NCBI GenBank assembly: GCA_903910645.1
Contig: CAIWAD010000182.1
Location: 1 to 34,341 of the forward strand
Reading direction: 5' to 3'
DNA: 34,341 nt
From: an uncultured bacterium
Lineage (GTDB): Bacteria; CAIWAD01
Made by a program: the position numbers and the translations under genes. The stretch's first letter is position 1; every line of letters begins with the position of its first letter. Below, one piece after another: positions 24,291-32,138 of this stretch. The notes beneath the pieces are model-generated. The model worked only from the letters and a program-made list of their open reading frames with translations. It was not told the origin of the DNA and did not search any database.

Positions 24291-25665
24291 AGTGCAGGCC
24301 TTCCGCCAGCTCCGTCTCCTTCACGCTGAAACCTGGACGCCCCATGCGGCCGTAGGTGAGCAGCTTGCCCGCCTCTACACCCGGTTGATCGAAGGTGTTG
24401 ATGTCCAGCAGCTCACCATTGACGAACGTCTCCAGCATGAAGAACTGGAAGAGCTGTCCCAGCCAGTAAGCGTCCAGGGAGGGGAGAATCAGCGCGCGGC
24501 TGCCGCGTCCCGCCACGCGCAGAGCCTCCGCCGTGCTCACCTGTTCCGCATTGATCAAGCTGGCCATGTCGTGGCCGGCCAGATAGGCCAGCTCTGGATC
24601 ATCCATGAAGGTCTGGGGAATGGGACTGGGGGCCTGGAACTTCTCCACGCGCACGAAGCTCACCAGTTTGTCCAGCGGCCCCTCCATGAAGAGCTGCAGC
24701 AGGCTGTGCTGGTCGGCGGCTCCCAGTGCGCCCAGGGGCGTGCTGCCGGAGTGCACCACGCGGCCCTGGCGATCCATGCGCTTGCCCAGGGATTCTCCCC
24801 AAAGCTGCACATACCAGTTGGCCACATAGCGCAGGCGACGCGCGTAGGGCATGATGACATGCACGCTGCCCAGCTGCTGGAACCACAGCCAGCTGGCGGC
24901 GGAGGCCTGCAACACGCGGTTCCGCTCCAGGGGGGCGGTGGCGGCGTCCAGGGTCAGTGCCTCGGCGCCGGCCAGCAGGGCCTTCACATCCAAGCCAAGC
25001 AAGGCGGCGGGAAAGAGGCCCACATTGGTCAACAGGGAGAAGCGTCCTCCCGTGGTGGGGGGAATGTCCAGCACGGCCACGCCTTCACGGGCAGCAATGC
25101 GCTGCAGGAGTCCCTTCCCCGCGTCGGTGGTCAGCACCAGGTGCTCGCGCCAGCCCTCCCCCAGCGCAGCTTTCAGCCAGGCGGTGGCGGCCATGAAGTT
25201 GGCGGCGCTCTCCGCCGTGGTGCCGGACTTGCTCACCACATTCACCAGGGTGCGCGCGGGATCCAGGCAGGCCAGGGCTTCACGCAGGGCGTCGGGATCG
25301 CTGTTGTCCAACACATGGAAACGCGGACGGCCGCCGCGCAGCTCGGCGCGGTCGTTCCACCAGCCGTGGCACAGGGCGGCCTGCAGAGCGATGGTGCCCC
25401 AGGTGCTGCCACCAATGCCAATCAGCAGCACATCCTCGAAGCGGCCCTCCAGGCGATGGGCCAGTTCCAGTCCCTGTGTCAGTTCCGGCTGGCGGAACAC
25501 ATTGGCGAAGGTGCCCGCCTTGTCTTCCACCATGTGGAACAGCAGGCGCTGGATTTCCCGCAGGCGATCCTGCAAAAGCTCCAGTTCCGCCAGATCCAGA
25601 CCGCGCTGTTCCGGCAGATTCCCACCCAGCATGCAGCGTGCGTCAATGCCCAGCAAGTGCGCCAT
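24274..25665 (-). CDS. pgi: Glucose-6-phosphate isomerase
   Basis: A 463-residue sugar isomerase interconverting glucose-6-phosphate and fructose-6-phosphate in glycolysis. Clear segments are LLIGIGGSTWGTIALQAAL, the phosphate-binding VVSKSGTTAESAANF, TTGGRFSLLTNVGLFPAAL, and WGESLGKR. It is at the short end of the bacterial family and carries no fused domain. Start ATG 25665 follows AGGGGGA. A reading from 25704 would run through a terminator hairpin and is rejected. The gene begins about 20 bases downstream of the terminator of the zinc-ribbon gene, so it must be expressed by read-through or from a promoter within that short gap. It overlaps the PPTase gene tail to tail. Confidence 0.93.
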   Translation of the reverse strand: MAHLLGIDARCMLGGNLPEQRGLDLAELELLQDRLREIQRLLFHMVEDKAGTFANVFRQPELTQGLELAHRLEGRFEDVLLIGIGGSTWGTIALQAALCHGWWNDRAELRGGRPRFHVLDNSDPDALREALACLDPARTLVNVVSKSGTTAESAANFMAATAWLKAALGEGWREHLVLTTDAGKGLLQRIAAREGVAVLDIPPTTGGRFSLLTNVGLFPAALLGLDVKALLAGAEALTLDAATAPLERNRVLQASAASWLWFQQLGSVHVIMPYARRLRYVANWYVQLWGESLGKRMDRQGRVVHSGSTPLGALGAADQHSLLQLFMEGPLDKLVSFVRVEKFQAPSPIPQTFMDDPELAYLAGHDMASLINAEQVSTAEALRVAGRGSRALILPSLDAYWLGQLFQFFMLETFVNGELLDINTFDQPGVEAGKLLTYGRMGRPGFSVKETELAEGLHFMAGE

Positions 25666-25685
25666 GGGATTCCCCCTTGGGTATG

Positions 25686-25717
25686 AAAAAAAGCCACCCT
25701 GCAAACAGGGTGGCTTT
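25686..25717 (-). terminator. Strong intrinsic terminator after the DUF5679 gene
   Basis: Perfect 12-base arms AAAGCCACCCTG (25690-25701) and CAGGGTGGCTTT (25706-25717) enclose a four-base loop. On the minus strand the stem runs into seven T (A-run 25686-25692). It lies 75 bases after the zinc-ribbon stop and about 20 bases before pgi. Confidence 0.9.
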
Positions 25718-25791
25718 CATGTCGACCGTTCCGTCCCCAACCTGTCCGCTTGACGGCAGGCAGGATGGGCGCAGGATCCGTTTTGCCGGAA

Positions 25792-25962
25792 TCAGCCCTG
25801 CTTGGGCGTCTTCTCTTCGGCAGGCAGGATCTTGTACATGCCGGCACCGCAGCTGTTGCAGCTGCCCTTGACGGCATTGCGTCCGTTCTTCATCGACAAC
25901 TGGACCACATCCTTCATGTCGCGATGGGCCCGGCAGCGCATGCAATAACCCGAGTGAGCCAT
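25792..25962 (-). CDS. DUF5679 zinc-ribbon protein
   Basis: A 56-residue protein with two Cys pairs: YCMRCRAHRDM near the N-terminus and GSCNSCGAGMY near the C-terminus, joined by VVQLSMKNGRNAVKG. This matches my recollection of the DUF5679 family, a short zinc ribbon of unknown role that often occurs alone or at the end of larger proteins. It probably binds one zinc and may bind nucleic acid. Start ATG 25962 follows GGGAGGGA on the minus strand; a longer frame to 26037 lacks such a site. It is monocistronic by layout, with its own strong terminator. Confidence 0.85.
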   Translation of the reverse strand: MAHSGYCMRCRAHRDMKDVVQLSMKNGRNAVKGSCNSCGAGMYKILPAEEKTPKQG

Positions 25963-26052
25963 GATTCCCTCCCTGTGTTGACAGCGTTCGCAAACTAGGG
26001 ATTTCCCGTCTGTTAGTGCAAAGCAAAAAAGCGCCAAATCAAAGCTGGGAGA

Positions 26053-26087
26053 AAGTGATCCGGCACAAGGCCATTATCACTTGTGCC
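26053..26087. repeat. Two overlapping inverted repeats between resB and the zinc-ribbon gene
   Basis: GGCACAAG (26062-26069) pairs with CTTGTGCC (26080-26087), and AAGTGAT (26053-26059) pairs with ATCACTT (26076-26082). The right arms share 26080-26082, so the two stems exclude each other. Neither is followed by a T-run on the minus strand. They may be a weak terminator for resB, an operator, or a switch; the sequence does not decide. Confidence 0.45.
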
Positions 26088-26107
26088 TCATTCCCCCCGT
26101 GCCAGAG

Positions 26108-27880
26108 CTAAGCGGCCCGCGCCGCCCGGCGCCGTTCAATGTCGATGAGCTTCTTCTTCATTGTAAAGACGATGAGCAAACCCAGCACCAGGAAGATGGA
26201 GCCCACATAAACCACCAGGTGGCCGGGATCGTTGTTCACGGACAGGATGGTGGTCTCCATGGGCGCTCCGCCCATCATGCCGCCCATCTGAGGCGCACGA
26301 CTGAAGCTGGATTGGAAGAACTTGAAGCCGCGGTGCACCAGCGTGTTGTTCATGGAGATCTCGATCTCCTTGCCCGCCACGCCCTGCTGAGGATCATCCA
26401 GCACCACAAAGGAGGCGTAGCCCGCCGCCATGGCCGTGCCCGGATAGCGATCCTCCACGAAATCCCTCAGCGTAAGATTGAATCCCAGCGGCACACGGCG
26501 CTGCTCCAGGCCCACCAACAGTGTGCGTCCACCCAACTGCACGGGTTTGCGCTGATTCAGGCGCAGCCACTTCTGCTCCACCACGCCATTCTGCTCAAAG
26601 CGCAAACGGGCGGCAGGCATGTTGCCGTCCACGCCCACACTCTTCATTTCCTGATGGCGCCAGGCCTTCTTCAACACCTGGTCCACGGCCAGCTGGAAAC
26701 CCATCCAGGGCAGGGTAAGAGGAGCGCCACCCACCTGGGCTTCCTGCTCCACCAGCTTGCCTTCCTGCAACCAGGCCACGCGTACCTGCGGGCCCACCAG
26801 GCCAAAGCGCACCATTTTCTCACCCAGGTCGCCATCGCTGAAACGCGGCTCCCAGGTGATGCCTTCCGCCATGGGCAGGGCGGGATTCTCCAGCATGTTC
26901 TTGTAGTAATCGGGCATTTGCTGGAAGAAGACATAGTGGTCTTCCTGCTCGCCCTTGTGCAGATGGAACTCCAGCGCGGGATTGGCCGCCGGGCCTGGCG
27001 TGTCGGCGTAAGCGCCCTGTTCGTTCATGCTGAAATTGCGGTAGACGCGCACCATGTGCAGGGTGAAGCCACCGCCCACTTCCACACTCTGGCCCGCCGC
27101 CGGAAGCTCAACCTCCCTGCGGGAGCCAGCCAGGTTGAAGGACATCTTGCCGGAACCGCCAGTGGTCAGGGAGGCCAGCCAGGCGGCCTGATCCGGATAC
27201 TCCACCGACTCAAAGCGCAGCAGGCCGTTGAAGTCCTGACGATCCTCTCCCTGACGACGGGGGAAAAGCCAGATCTGCTCCTTGAACATGTTGGAGCTGA
27301 ACACGGCATGCAGGCCGGGGTTCTCTTCCGGACCGTCCTCCTTCACCACCATGGTGTCCTCCGCATCCGTGTAGAAGCGGTCCATGGTGAAGGAGCCCCC
27401 GGGAAGTTCGTAGACCTTGTTCATGAATTCCTGGGGAGGACTGTCCGCCAGGGAAGTGGGAAAGCTCTGCAGGGGCGTGTCGGGATTGGCGGGATCGTAT
27501 ACCGTCAGCACCATGTCCCGCATGACGATGAAGTCCGCGGTCTGGCCCTCGTCCAGGGTCATGGTGCCTTCAAAGCCATAATGCCGGGTGATCCATGCGC
27601 CCACCAGGATGATGAGGATGGAGGCGTGAATGGTGATCACGCCCATGTGGCGCAGCTTCCAGGGCCGCAGATTCCAGGTGGCCAGCGTGAGGTTCAGGCC
27701 AAACAGGGCCATGAGCAGATCGAACCAAAAGGTTTTGTAGACATAGGCCTGCACCAGATGCGTGGAGGTGGAGGACTCGAATTTGGTTGCGAAGGCCAGG
27801 ATGAGGGCCAACAGGAAAAGCAGGGTCACGCCCAGTCCCAAGGAGGAAAGGGCTTTCACGATGCGCTTGAGCAGAATCAT
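26108..27880 (-). CDS. ResB-like cytochrome c biogenesis protein
   Basis: A 590-residue membrane protein of the ResB/Ccs1 type: three N-terminal helices (about 14-35, 50-68 and 78-98, including MGVITIHASILIILVGAWIT), a large periplasmic beta-rich domain, and a final helix (about 550-570) before a basic cytoplasmic tail. In system II ResB works with CcsA/ResC to pass heme to apocytochrome c. The histidine in ITIHAS of helix 3 fits a heme-carrying role. No CcsA gene is adjacent, so the partner must lie outside the window or be absent. The start has no strong ribosome binding site. Confidence 0.8.
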   Translation of the reverse strand: MILLKRIVKALSSLGLGVTLLFLLALILAFATKFESSTSTHLVQAYVYKTFWFDLLMALFGLNLTLATWNLRPWKLRHMGVITIHASILIILVGAWITRHYGFEGTMTLDEGQTADFIVMRDMVLTVYDPANPDTPLQSFPTSLADSPPQEFMNKVYELPGGSFTMDRFYTDAEDTMVVKEDGPEENPGLHAVFSSNMFKEQIWLFPRRQGEDRQDFNGLLRFESVEYPDQAAWLASLTTGGSGKMSFNLAGSRREVELPAAGQSVEVGGGFTLHMVRVYRNFSMNEQGAYADTPGPAANPALEFHLHKGEQEDHYVFFQQMPDYYKNMLENPALPMAEGITWEPRFSDGDLGEKMVRFGLVGPQVRVAWLQEGKLVEQEAQVGGAPLTLPWMGFQLAVDQVLKKAWRHQEMKSVGVDGNMPAARLRFEQNGVVEQKWLRLNQRKPVQLGGRTLLVGLEQRRVPLGFNLTLRDFVEDRYPGTAMAAGYASFVVLDDPQQGVAGKEIEISMNNTLVHRGFKFFQSSFSRAPQMGGMMGGAPMETTILSVNNDPGHLVVYVGSIFLVLGLLIVFTMKKKLIDIERRRAARAA

Positions 27881-27909
27881 GCGGACGGGTCTTTCTTTTT
27901 CACATCTCC

Positions 27910-27936
27910 GCCTTCAATATGCCAAAGGGTGAAGGC
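27910..27936. repeat. Inverted repeat upstream of resB
   Basis: GCCTTCA (27910-27916) and TGAAGGC (27930-27936) form seven-base arms around a 13-base loop in the 73-bp gap between resB and the NlpC gene. There is no T-run directly after it on the minus strand. It could be an operator or a poor terminator. Confidence 0.35.
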
Positions 27937-27953
27937 TGTTTTCCCATTGACAA

Positions 27954-28619
27954 TCAGTCGCTTATGGATTCCTGAGTCACCCGGCGGGCACAAACCAGCC
28001 GCCTCCTCCAGTACGAGGCATCCAGACTGGAGACCTCCACGCCATTGTTGAAGCTGGCATGGACGAATTCGCCCTCGCCCTTGTAGATGCCTACATGGGA
28101 GATGCGCCGTCGGCTGGTCGTGTAGAAGAAGACCAGGTCCCCGGGCAGCAGCTCATGTCGCGTGACGGGCATGCCCACTTCCGACATGTCCTGGGAATTG
28201 CGCGGCAGCTTCACATCCCACACATCCTCAAAGACCCGGCACACCAGCCCGCTGCAGTCGAAGCCCCTGGGCGTTTCTCCACCAAAACGATAGGGACAGC
28301 CCAGATACTTCTCCGCGGCTTGCACCAGATCGCTGTCCTCGCTGGGGAAAAGGCGGAACACGGACAGGCCTCCGCCCTTGCGGCCATCCTTGCGCCGCTT
28401 GCCGGGCTTCTCCGCCTGCTCCTTCTCCTGCTGCTCCTTGCGCTCCTTGCGTCCCGTGGCGCTGCGCTCCCGCGTCCCGGCGCCGGACTTTCCCGGTGGG
28501 CCATAGCGGGGACTGCTCTTCAGTGTGGCGCAACTGGTGGCGAGCAGCAGCGTGGCCAGGAGGAGCACCAGCAGCCCAGGCAGGCCCCTGGCGGGGCGCT
28601 TGGCGGAACTGTGGGCCAA
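27954..28619 (-). CDS. NlpC/P60 lipoprotein (cell-wall peptidase)
   Basis: A 221-residue lipoprotein. A signal sequence ends in LATSC, making Cys30 the lipidated residue. A linker at about 43-84 is made almost only of Lys, Arg, Glu, Gln and Gly. The NlpC/P60 domain then carries the catalytic Cys in FDCSGLVCRVF (Cys122) and His in RRISHVGIYKG (His175), with a second polar residue in FVHASF (His187). Such enzymes cut D-glutamyl-diaminopimelate bonds in peptidoglycan stem peptides. The only plausible start is TTG 28619, directly after the TGA of the carbonic anhydrase gene; later starts would destroy the signal sequence. Confidence 0.88.
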   Translation of the reverse strand: MAHSSAKRPARGLPGLLVLLLATLLLATSCATLKSSPRYGPPGKSGAGTRERSATGRKERKEQQEKEQAEKPGKRRKDGRKGGGLSVFRLFPSEDSDLVQAAEKYLGCPYRFGGETPRGFDCSGLVCRVFEDVWDVKLPRNSQDMSEVGMPVTRHELLPGDLVFFYTTSRRRISHVGIYKGEGEFVHASFNNGVEVSSLDASYWRRRLVCARRVTQESISD

Positions 28620-29150
28620 TCAGCGGTACCCGCTGGCGCGAAAACGCGCAACATAACCATCATAATTGGCGGCGCTGCGGCGCAGACCCGCCACTTCCTC
28701 ATCCGACAATGGGCGCTTCACCCTGGCCGGACTTCCCGCCACCAGACTGCGGGGCGGAATGATGGTGCCCTCAAGCACGGTGGAACCCGCCGCCACCAGG
28801 GATTCAGTGCCCACAATGACTCCATCCAGTACGGTGGCCTGCATGCCAATGAGGCAGCCGTCCTCCACCGTGCATCCATGCAGCATGGCCAAATGCCCAA
28901 TGGTGACTTCATTGCCGATGCGCAGGGGCGCGGTCTGGTTGGTCACATGGAGCACGGCGCCGTCCTGCACATTGGTCAGGGCGCCGATGCGGATGAAATT
29001 CACATCGCCACGCACCACGGCATTGAACCACAGGCTGCTGCCCGGGCCGATCTCCACATCCCCGATGACGATGGAGCCGTGGAGCATGACCACATCATCC
29101 GCCAATTGCGGCGTGTGGCCTTCAAAATCCAGCACTTGGCCATAACGCAT
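28620..29150 (-). CDS. Gamma-class carbonic anhydrase-like protein (left-handed beta-helix)
   Basis: A 176-residue protein of hexapeptide repeats forming a left-handed beta helix, as in Cam, CaiE and YrdA. The three zinc-ligand histidines are visible in GAVLHVTN (His68) and TIGHLAMLHGC (His86 and His91), and the VVRGDVNFIRIG segment supplies conserved Arg and Asp. It could hydrate CO2, but many YrdA-type members lack measurable activity. Start ATG 29150 follows GGGAAGAGG; the longer frame upstream lies inside the kinase gene and is a shadow. It ends directly before the NlpC lipoprotein start. Confidence 0.9.
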   Translation of the reverse strand: MRYGQVLDFEGHTPQLADDVVMLHGSIVIGDVEIGPGSSLWFNAVVRGDVNFIRIGALTNVQDGAVLHVTNQTAPLRIGNEVTIGHLAMLHGCTVEDGCLIGMQATVLDGVIVGTESLVAAGSTVLEGTIIPPRSLVAGSPARVKRPLSDEEVAGLRRSAANYDGYVARFRASGYR

Positions 29151-29167
29151 GGGCGCCTCTTCCCTTT

Positions 29168-30370
29168 TCAGGCCGACTGATTCTCCTCGCGGCGCACCGC
29201 GGGCACAAGGATGCGGAAGGTGATGCCCCGTCCCGGCCTTGTGTCGTGAACGAAAATGCGCCCCTTGTGGTAATCCTCCACAATGCGGCGCGCCAGGCTT
29301 AGGCCCAGGCCCCAGCCTCGACTCTTGGTGGTGAAGCCCGCACGGAAAATCTCTTCTTTCAGCGCCGGATCCACGCCCTTTCCCGTGTCGGACACATCCA
29401 GCACCACGCGCTGGCCCTTGCGTGCGCAACGGGCTTCCAGGCGGATGGCCCCGCCCGTAAGACTGAGCGAGTCCAGCGAATTCTTCACCAGGTTCTCAAT
29501 GACCCATTCGAACAGAAAGGCATTCAAACGGGCGGAAGGCAGCCCGGGTTCCACGACGATCTCAAATGAAATGTCCCGACCCCCACGGGGCAGGCGGTTG
29601 CCGAAATAATCCACCACCCGCTCCAGCAGTCGGGGCAGATCCACCGGACCCAGCTCCACCTCGCTGCCGATTTTATTGAAGCGACTGGCGATTTTCTCCA
29701 GGCGGCCCGTGTCCAGCTTCATCTGTTCCAGGGCTTCGGTCATGGCTGGATCCGATTCCAGCACTTCAATCCAGCCCATCAGGCTGGAGATGGGCGTGCC
29801 CAACTGGTGGGCTGTTTCCCGCGCCATGCCCACCCACACGCCGCTCTCCTCCGCGCGACGAATCTGGCGGAAGCCCAGGTAGCCCAGGAATCCCACCAGC
29901 ACGGCGGCCGCCAGGGCGTACACGGGAAAGAGCTGCACGCGCTCGATGAGCAGGCTGTCCCCGTAGTGGAAGTAGTCGGTGATGGTGTCGTACTGGAAGG
30001 GGATGGGCTCGTGGATGAGATCCATGTCCCGCACCAACTGGCGCACCACGGCGCGGTTGGAGTCCGTGTCGGCCTCCAGGGCGGGGTCCAGATTTTTCCA
30101 GAATTTTGGCTGGCCGGCCGCATCCGTGTACACCAGGGGAAAATCAATGGTCTGGATGAAGTCCAGCACGCGCTCGGGATAATGCGTGGCCAGCAGGCCG
30201 TAGTGCTCCACCCGCACTTTCAGGTTAAGGCGGGCTTCGGCGCGCAAATCCTCCACCAGGTCGCGGGCCAGGAAGAGCAGGGTGATGGACACGGCCACGC
30301 CCACCAGCAGCAACAGGCCCTTGATGGTGCCGCCGGCGCGGATCACCCGTCTGCGCCAGCTGGATCTCAC
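29168..30370 (-). CDS. Membrane sensor histidine kinase
   Basis: A 400-residue kinase. It has two membrane helices (about 18-36 and 147-166) around a roughly 110-residue periplasmic sensor domain. The H-box is ETAHQLGTPISSLMGW (His188), then the N-box NLVKNSLDSL, the G1 box VSDTGKGVDP, the F-box FRAGFTTK and the G2 box GWGLGLSLARRI. The HQLGTPISSLMGW form recalls kinases common in Bacteroidetes-type lineages. There is no HAMP domain; the H-box follows the second helix by only about 20 residues. Start GTG 30370 overlaps the methyltransferase stop (GTGA). No response regulator is adjacent. Confidence 0.88.
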   Translation of the reverse strand: MRSSWRRRVIRAGGTIKGLLLLVGVAVSITLLFLARDLVEDLRAEARLNLKVRVEHYGLLATHYPERVLDFIQTIDFPLVYTDAAGQPKFWKNLDPALEADTDSNRAVVRQLVRDMDLIHEPIPFQYDTITDYFHYGDSLLIERVQLFPVYALAAAVLVGFLGYLGFRQIRRAEESGVWVGMARETAHQLGTPISSLMGWIEVLESDPAMTEALEQMKLDTGRLEKIASRFNKIGSEVELGPVDLPRLLERVVDYFGNRLPRGGRDISFEIVVEPGLPSARLNAFLFEWVIENLVKNSLDSLSLTGGAIRLEARCARKGQRVVLDVSDTGKGVDPALKEEIFRAGFTTKSRGWGLGLSLARRIVEDYHKGRIFVHDTRPGRGITFRILVPAVRREENQSA

Positions 30371-31209
30371 AGGGTCTGGTCCACGGGACGCCGGGCCAGC
30401 ACCAGCATGCAGCCCCCCGCCGGACGCGGTGTGGGGCCACGCCCCGCCGCCACATCCAAGGAGTTGAGCAAACGCACGGGCACCAGCACGACCACCAGCC
30501 AGATCAGCACGAAAGGCAGCGTCCACAGGCCCCAGGACAGCATGCGCAAGGGCGTGCGCACCCCCAGCCTCCAGGCCAGGCCGCCAGCTCTTCCATAGGT
30601 GCTGCGCAGGAAAATCTCCTCCAGCCCCGCCTGCCGCAGACGCTGGCGCATCATGCCACGCGTGTAGCCCTCCCTGGCATGTTCACCCACGGCGGGAGTG
30701 CGAAGCAACACTTCCTCCTCGCTCAGCCCATCCTCCATGGCGGGAGTATGCAGCAACAGCAGGCCGCCGGGCGCAAGCGCGCGGGCAAAGCCATTGAACA
30801 CGCGCTGGTCGTCCTGGATGTGTTCCACCACATCCACATTCAACACCAGATCCACGGGCTCGTCCACCTGGAAATCCAGCAGATCGGCCTGGCGCGCTTT
30901 CACGCCCTGCAATCCACCTTCCCGCGTCATCACTTCCAACCGCGCCACGCATGCGGGATTGATATCCACGGACAGGATGCCGGCCTGGGGAAAATGAGCG
31001 CGCAAGGCCAGGGCGTACTGGCCATATCCCGTGCCCGCGTCCAGAATGCGACGGGGCAACAGGCCCTGGGCCGCCAGATCACCCAGGGCGCGGCGCACCT
31101 CGCGCTCCCGCAGGAAAAACTGGCGGGACAGGAGGAACATCAGGCGCATCATCCAGGGGCGACGCAGGAAAAGCCGGGACAGGCGGCTCTTGATGGGATC
31201 ATAATCCAT
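30367..31209 (-). CDS. Class I SAM-dependent methyltransferase with C-terminal membrane segment
   Basis: A 280-residue protein. The SAM-binding motif is ILDAGTGYGQYALAL (about 55-69), followed by an acidic strand end LSVDINPA and the NVDVVEHIQDD block typical of the fold. N-terminal residues 20-31 are hydrophobic and the C-terminal part (about 224-245, TLPFVLIWLVVVLVPVRLL) is one clear membrane helix, so the enzyme is probably membrane-attached. The substrate cannot be read; lipids or quinones are possible. It is the first gene of its operon and overlaps the kinase gene by GTGA. Confidence 0.82.
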   Translation of the reverse strand: MDYDPIKSRLSRLFLRRPWMMRLMFLLSRQFFLREREVRRALGDLAAQGLLPRRILDAGTGYGQYALALRAHFPQAGILSVDINPACVARLEVMTREGGLQGVKARQADLLDFQVDEPVDLVLNVDVVEHIQDDQRVFNGFARALAPGGLLLLHTPAMEDGLSEEEVLLRTPAVGEHAREGYTRGMMRQRLRQAGLEEIFLRSTYGRAGGLAWRLGVRTPLRMLSWGLWTLPFVLIWLVVVLVPVRLLNSLDVAAGRGPTPRPAGGCMLVLARRPVDQTL

Positions 31210-31718
31210 GCCGTTAACTTAGGGCCGCCCCAAGCAGGGTGCAAGCCGCGAAAGTGGAGGCGGCGGGGTGAAAGGCATGTCCAACATGTTCAAGGGCCGC
31301 CCGAACATGAACAACTGATGCCGAGAAATGGTCTATTCAATTCTCAACAATTATTGACATTCAAGCACTTAAGAATTGGAACGGGATTTGCTTTGCGCGG
31401 CTTTGCCTTAAAACCTGTCCGGTCCCATCGATCACCGATGTATCAGGCCGGGCACGTTGCATGCTTCATCCATGGTGCGAACACGCCTGCCGCGTGACCG
31501 TCCCTCGTGCGCTTCGGGCATGTGTGACGGAGCGGGCGTTGCTTCCTGCCATGGAACAGGATCTGGTTGCTGCTGTCATCCTTGCCTGTCCCGCCCCCGA
31601 CGCGGCACAGGCCTGGCGCGATCGTGGATGTCTCGGGGATGGCCTTCAGGCGATCCAGTGGCGTCAAGTGAAGTCCGGAACGCACAATCCCGCGCCGGAT
31701 ATCAGTGGCAACGAGCAG
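31210..31718. other. Long non-coding region with AT-rich island
   Basis: No convincing protein gene is seen over this 509-bp stretch. It contains a cluster of inverted ATG/CAT-type repeats (31276-31309) and an island of about 60 bp (31316-31378) far more A+T-rich than the surroundings, holding a TTGACA at 31354 without a good -10. From about 31385 onward the sequence is G+C-rich with several small potential stems, for example CATCG (31427-31431) with CGATG (31437-31441). It runs into a strong terminator. It could be a promoter region plus a non-coding RNA. Confidence 0.4.
31276..31309. repeat. Nested inverted repeats upstream of the methyltransferase gene
   Basis: CATGT (31276-31280) pairs with ACATG (31284-31288), and CATGTTC (31285-31291) pairs with GAACATG (31303-31309). 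The same bases also read as a 13-codon frame starting at ATG 31277. An operator for the divergent transcripts is the simplest reading. Confidence 0.35.
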
Positions 31719-31749
31719 GGCGGCCCGCGTGCGGGCCGCCTTCATTTTT
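31719..31749 (+). terminator. Intrinsic terminator upstream of the cupin gene
   Basis: GGCGGCCCG (31719-31727) and CGGGCCGCC (31732-31740) form a nine-base perfect GC stem with a four-base loop, followed on the plus strand by TTCATTTTT. No protein gene precedes it on this strand for more than 500 bases, so it ends either a non-coding RNA or an attenuated leader of the cupin gene 36 bases downstream. Confidence 0.75.
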
Positions 31750-31784
31750 GCCTCCTTCGGGAAAAGCGGGGCAAGGGGAGCAAG

Positions 31785-32132
31785 ATGGAACGGGAAATCG
31801 GGCACCGACCCTGGGGGCGTTACGAGGTTCTGCTGGACGATCCCCAGGTGAAGGTGAAGCGCATTGTGGTGGAGTCGGGCGCCCGCCTGTCCTTGCAGCG
31901 CCATCACCACAGGGACGAGCACTGGTTTGTGGTGGCAGGTAGAGCCACCGTGACGCTGGACCTTGAAGAGCGGACCTTGCTTCCAGGCGAGGCCGTGGAC
32001 ATTCCCCGCCTCACCTGGCACCGCGTGCTGAATGAAGGAAGCGCCGCCCTGACCTTCATCGAAGTGCAAACCGGCGACTCTTTCAGCGAAGAGGACATTG
32101 AGCGTCGGGAAGACGATTACGGCCGGGCCTGA
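31785..32132 (+). CDS. Cupin, mannose-6-phosphate isomerase type II-like
   Basis: A 115-residue single-domain cupin. HRPWGRYEVLLDD at the start and LSLQRHHHRDEHWFVVAGRA in the middle, giving the metal-binding His/Glu set, then PGEAVDIPRLTWHRVLN, match the C-terminal isomerase domain of bifunctional AlgA/ManC proteins. It probably binds a divalent metal and isomerises fructose-6-phosphate and mannose-6-phosphate, or a related sugar phosphate. The nucleotidyltransferase half found in ManC is absent. ATG 31785 follows GGGGAG. A longer upstream frame from 31461 crosses the terminator and is rejected. Confidence 0.85.
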   Translation: MEREIGHRPWGRYEVLLDDPQVKVKRIVVESGARLSLQRHHHRDEHWFVVAGRATVTLDLEERTLLPGEAVDIPRLTWHRVLNEGSAALTFIEVQTGDSFSEEDIERREDDYGRA

Positions 32133-32138
32133 CACGCA

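Noticed and set aside
26081-28051. A 656-codon plus-strand open frame opposite resB
   Set aside because: Shadow of the ResB gene, whose helices and domain order are clear on the minus strand.
31354-31383. TTGACA as a -35 of a plus-strand promoter
   Set aside because: No sequence resembling a -10 is found at 15-18 bases downstream. It may still be used with another sigma factor.
31662-31700. A stretch (AGTGAAGTCCGGAAC...TCCCGC) resembling part of the cobalamin riboswitch core
   Set aside because: The required ACTG and surrounding boxes are missing, the terminator context differs, and the downstream cupin has no link with cobalamin.
31461-31784. In-frame extension of the cupin gene upstream to 31461
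   Set aside because: It would translate through a strong terminator hairpin and has no family resemblance. ATG 31785 has a ribosome site and begins with the conserved cupin N-terminus.
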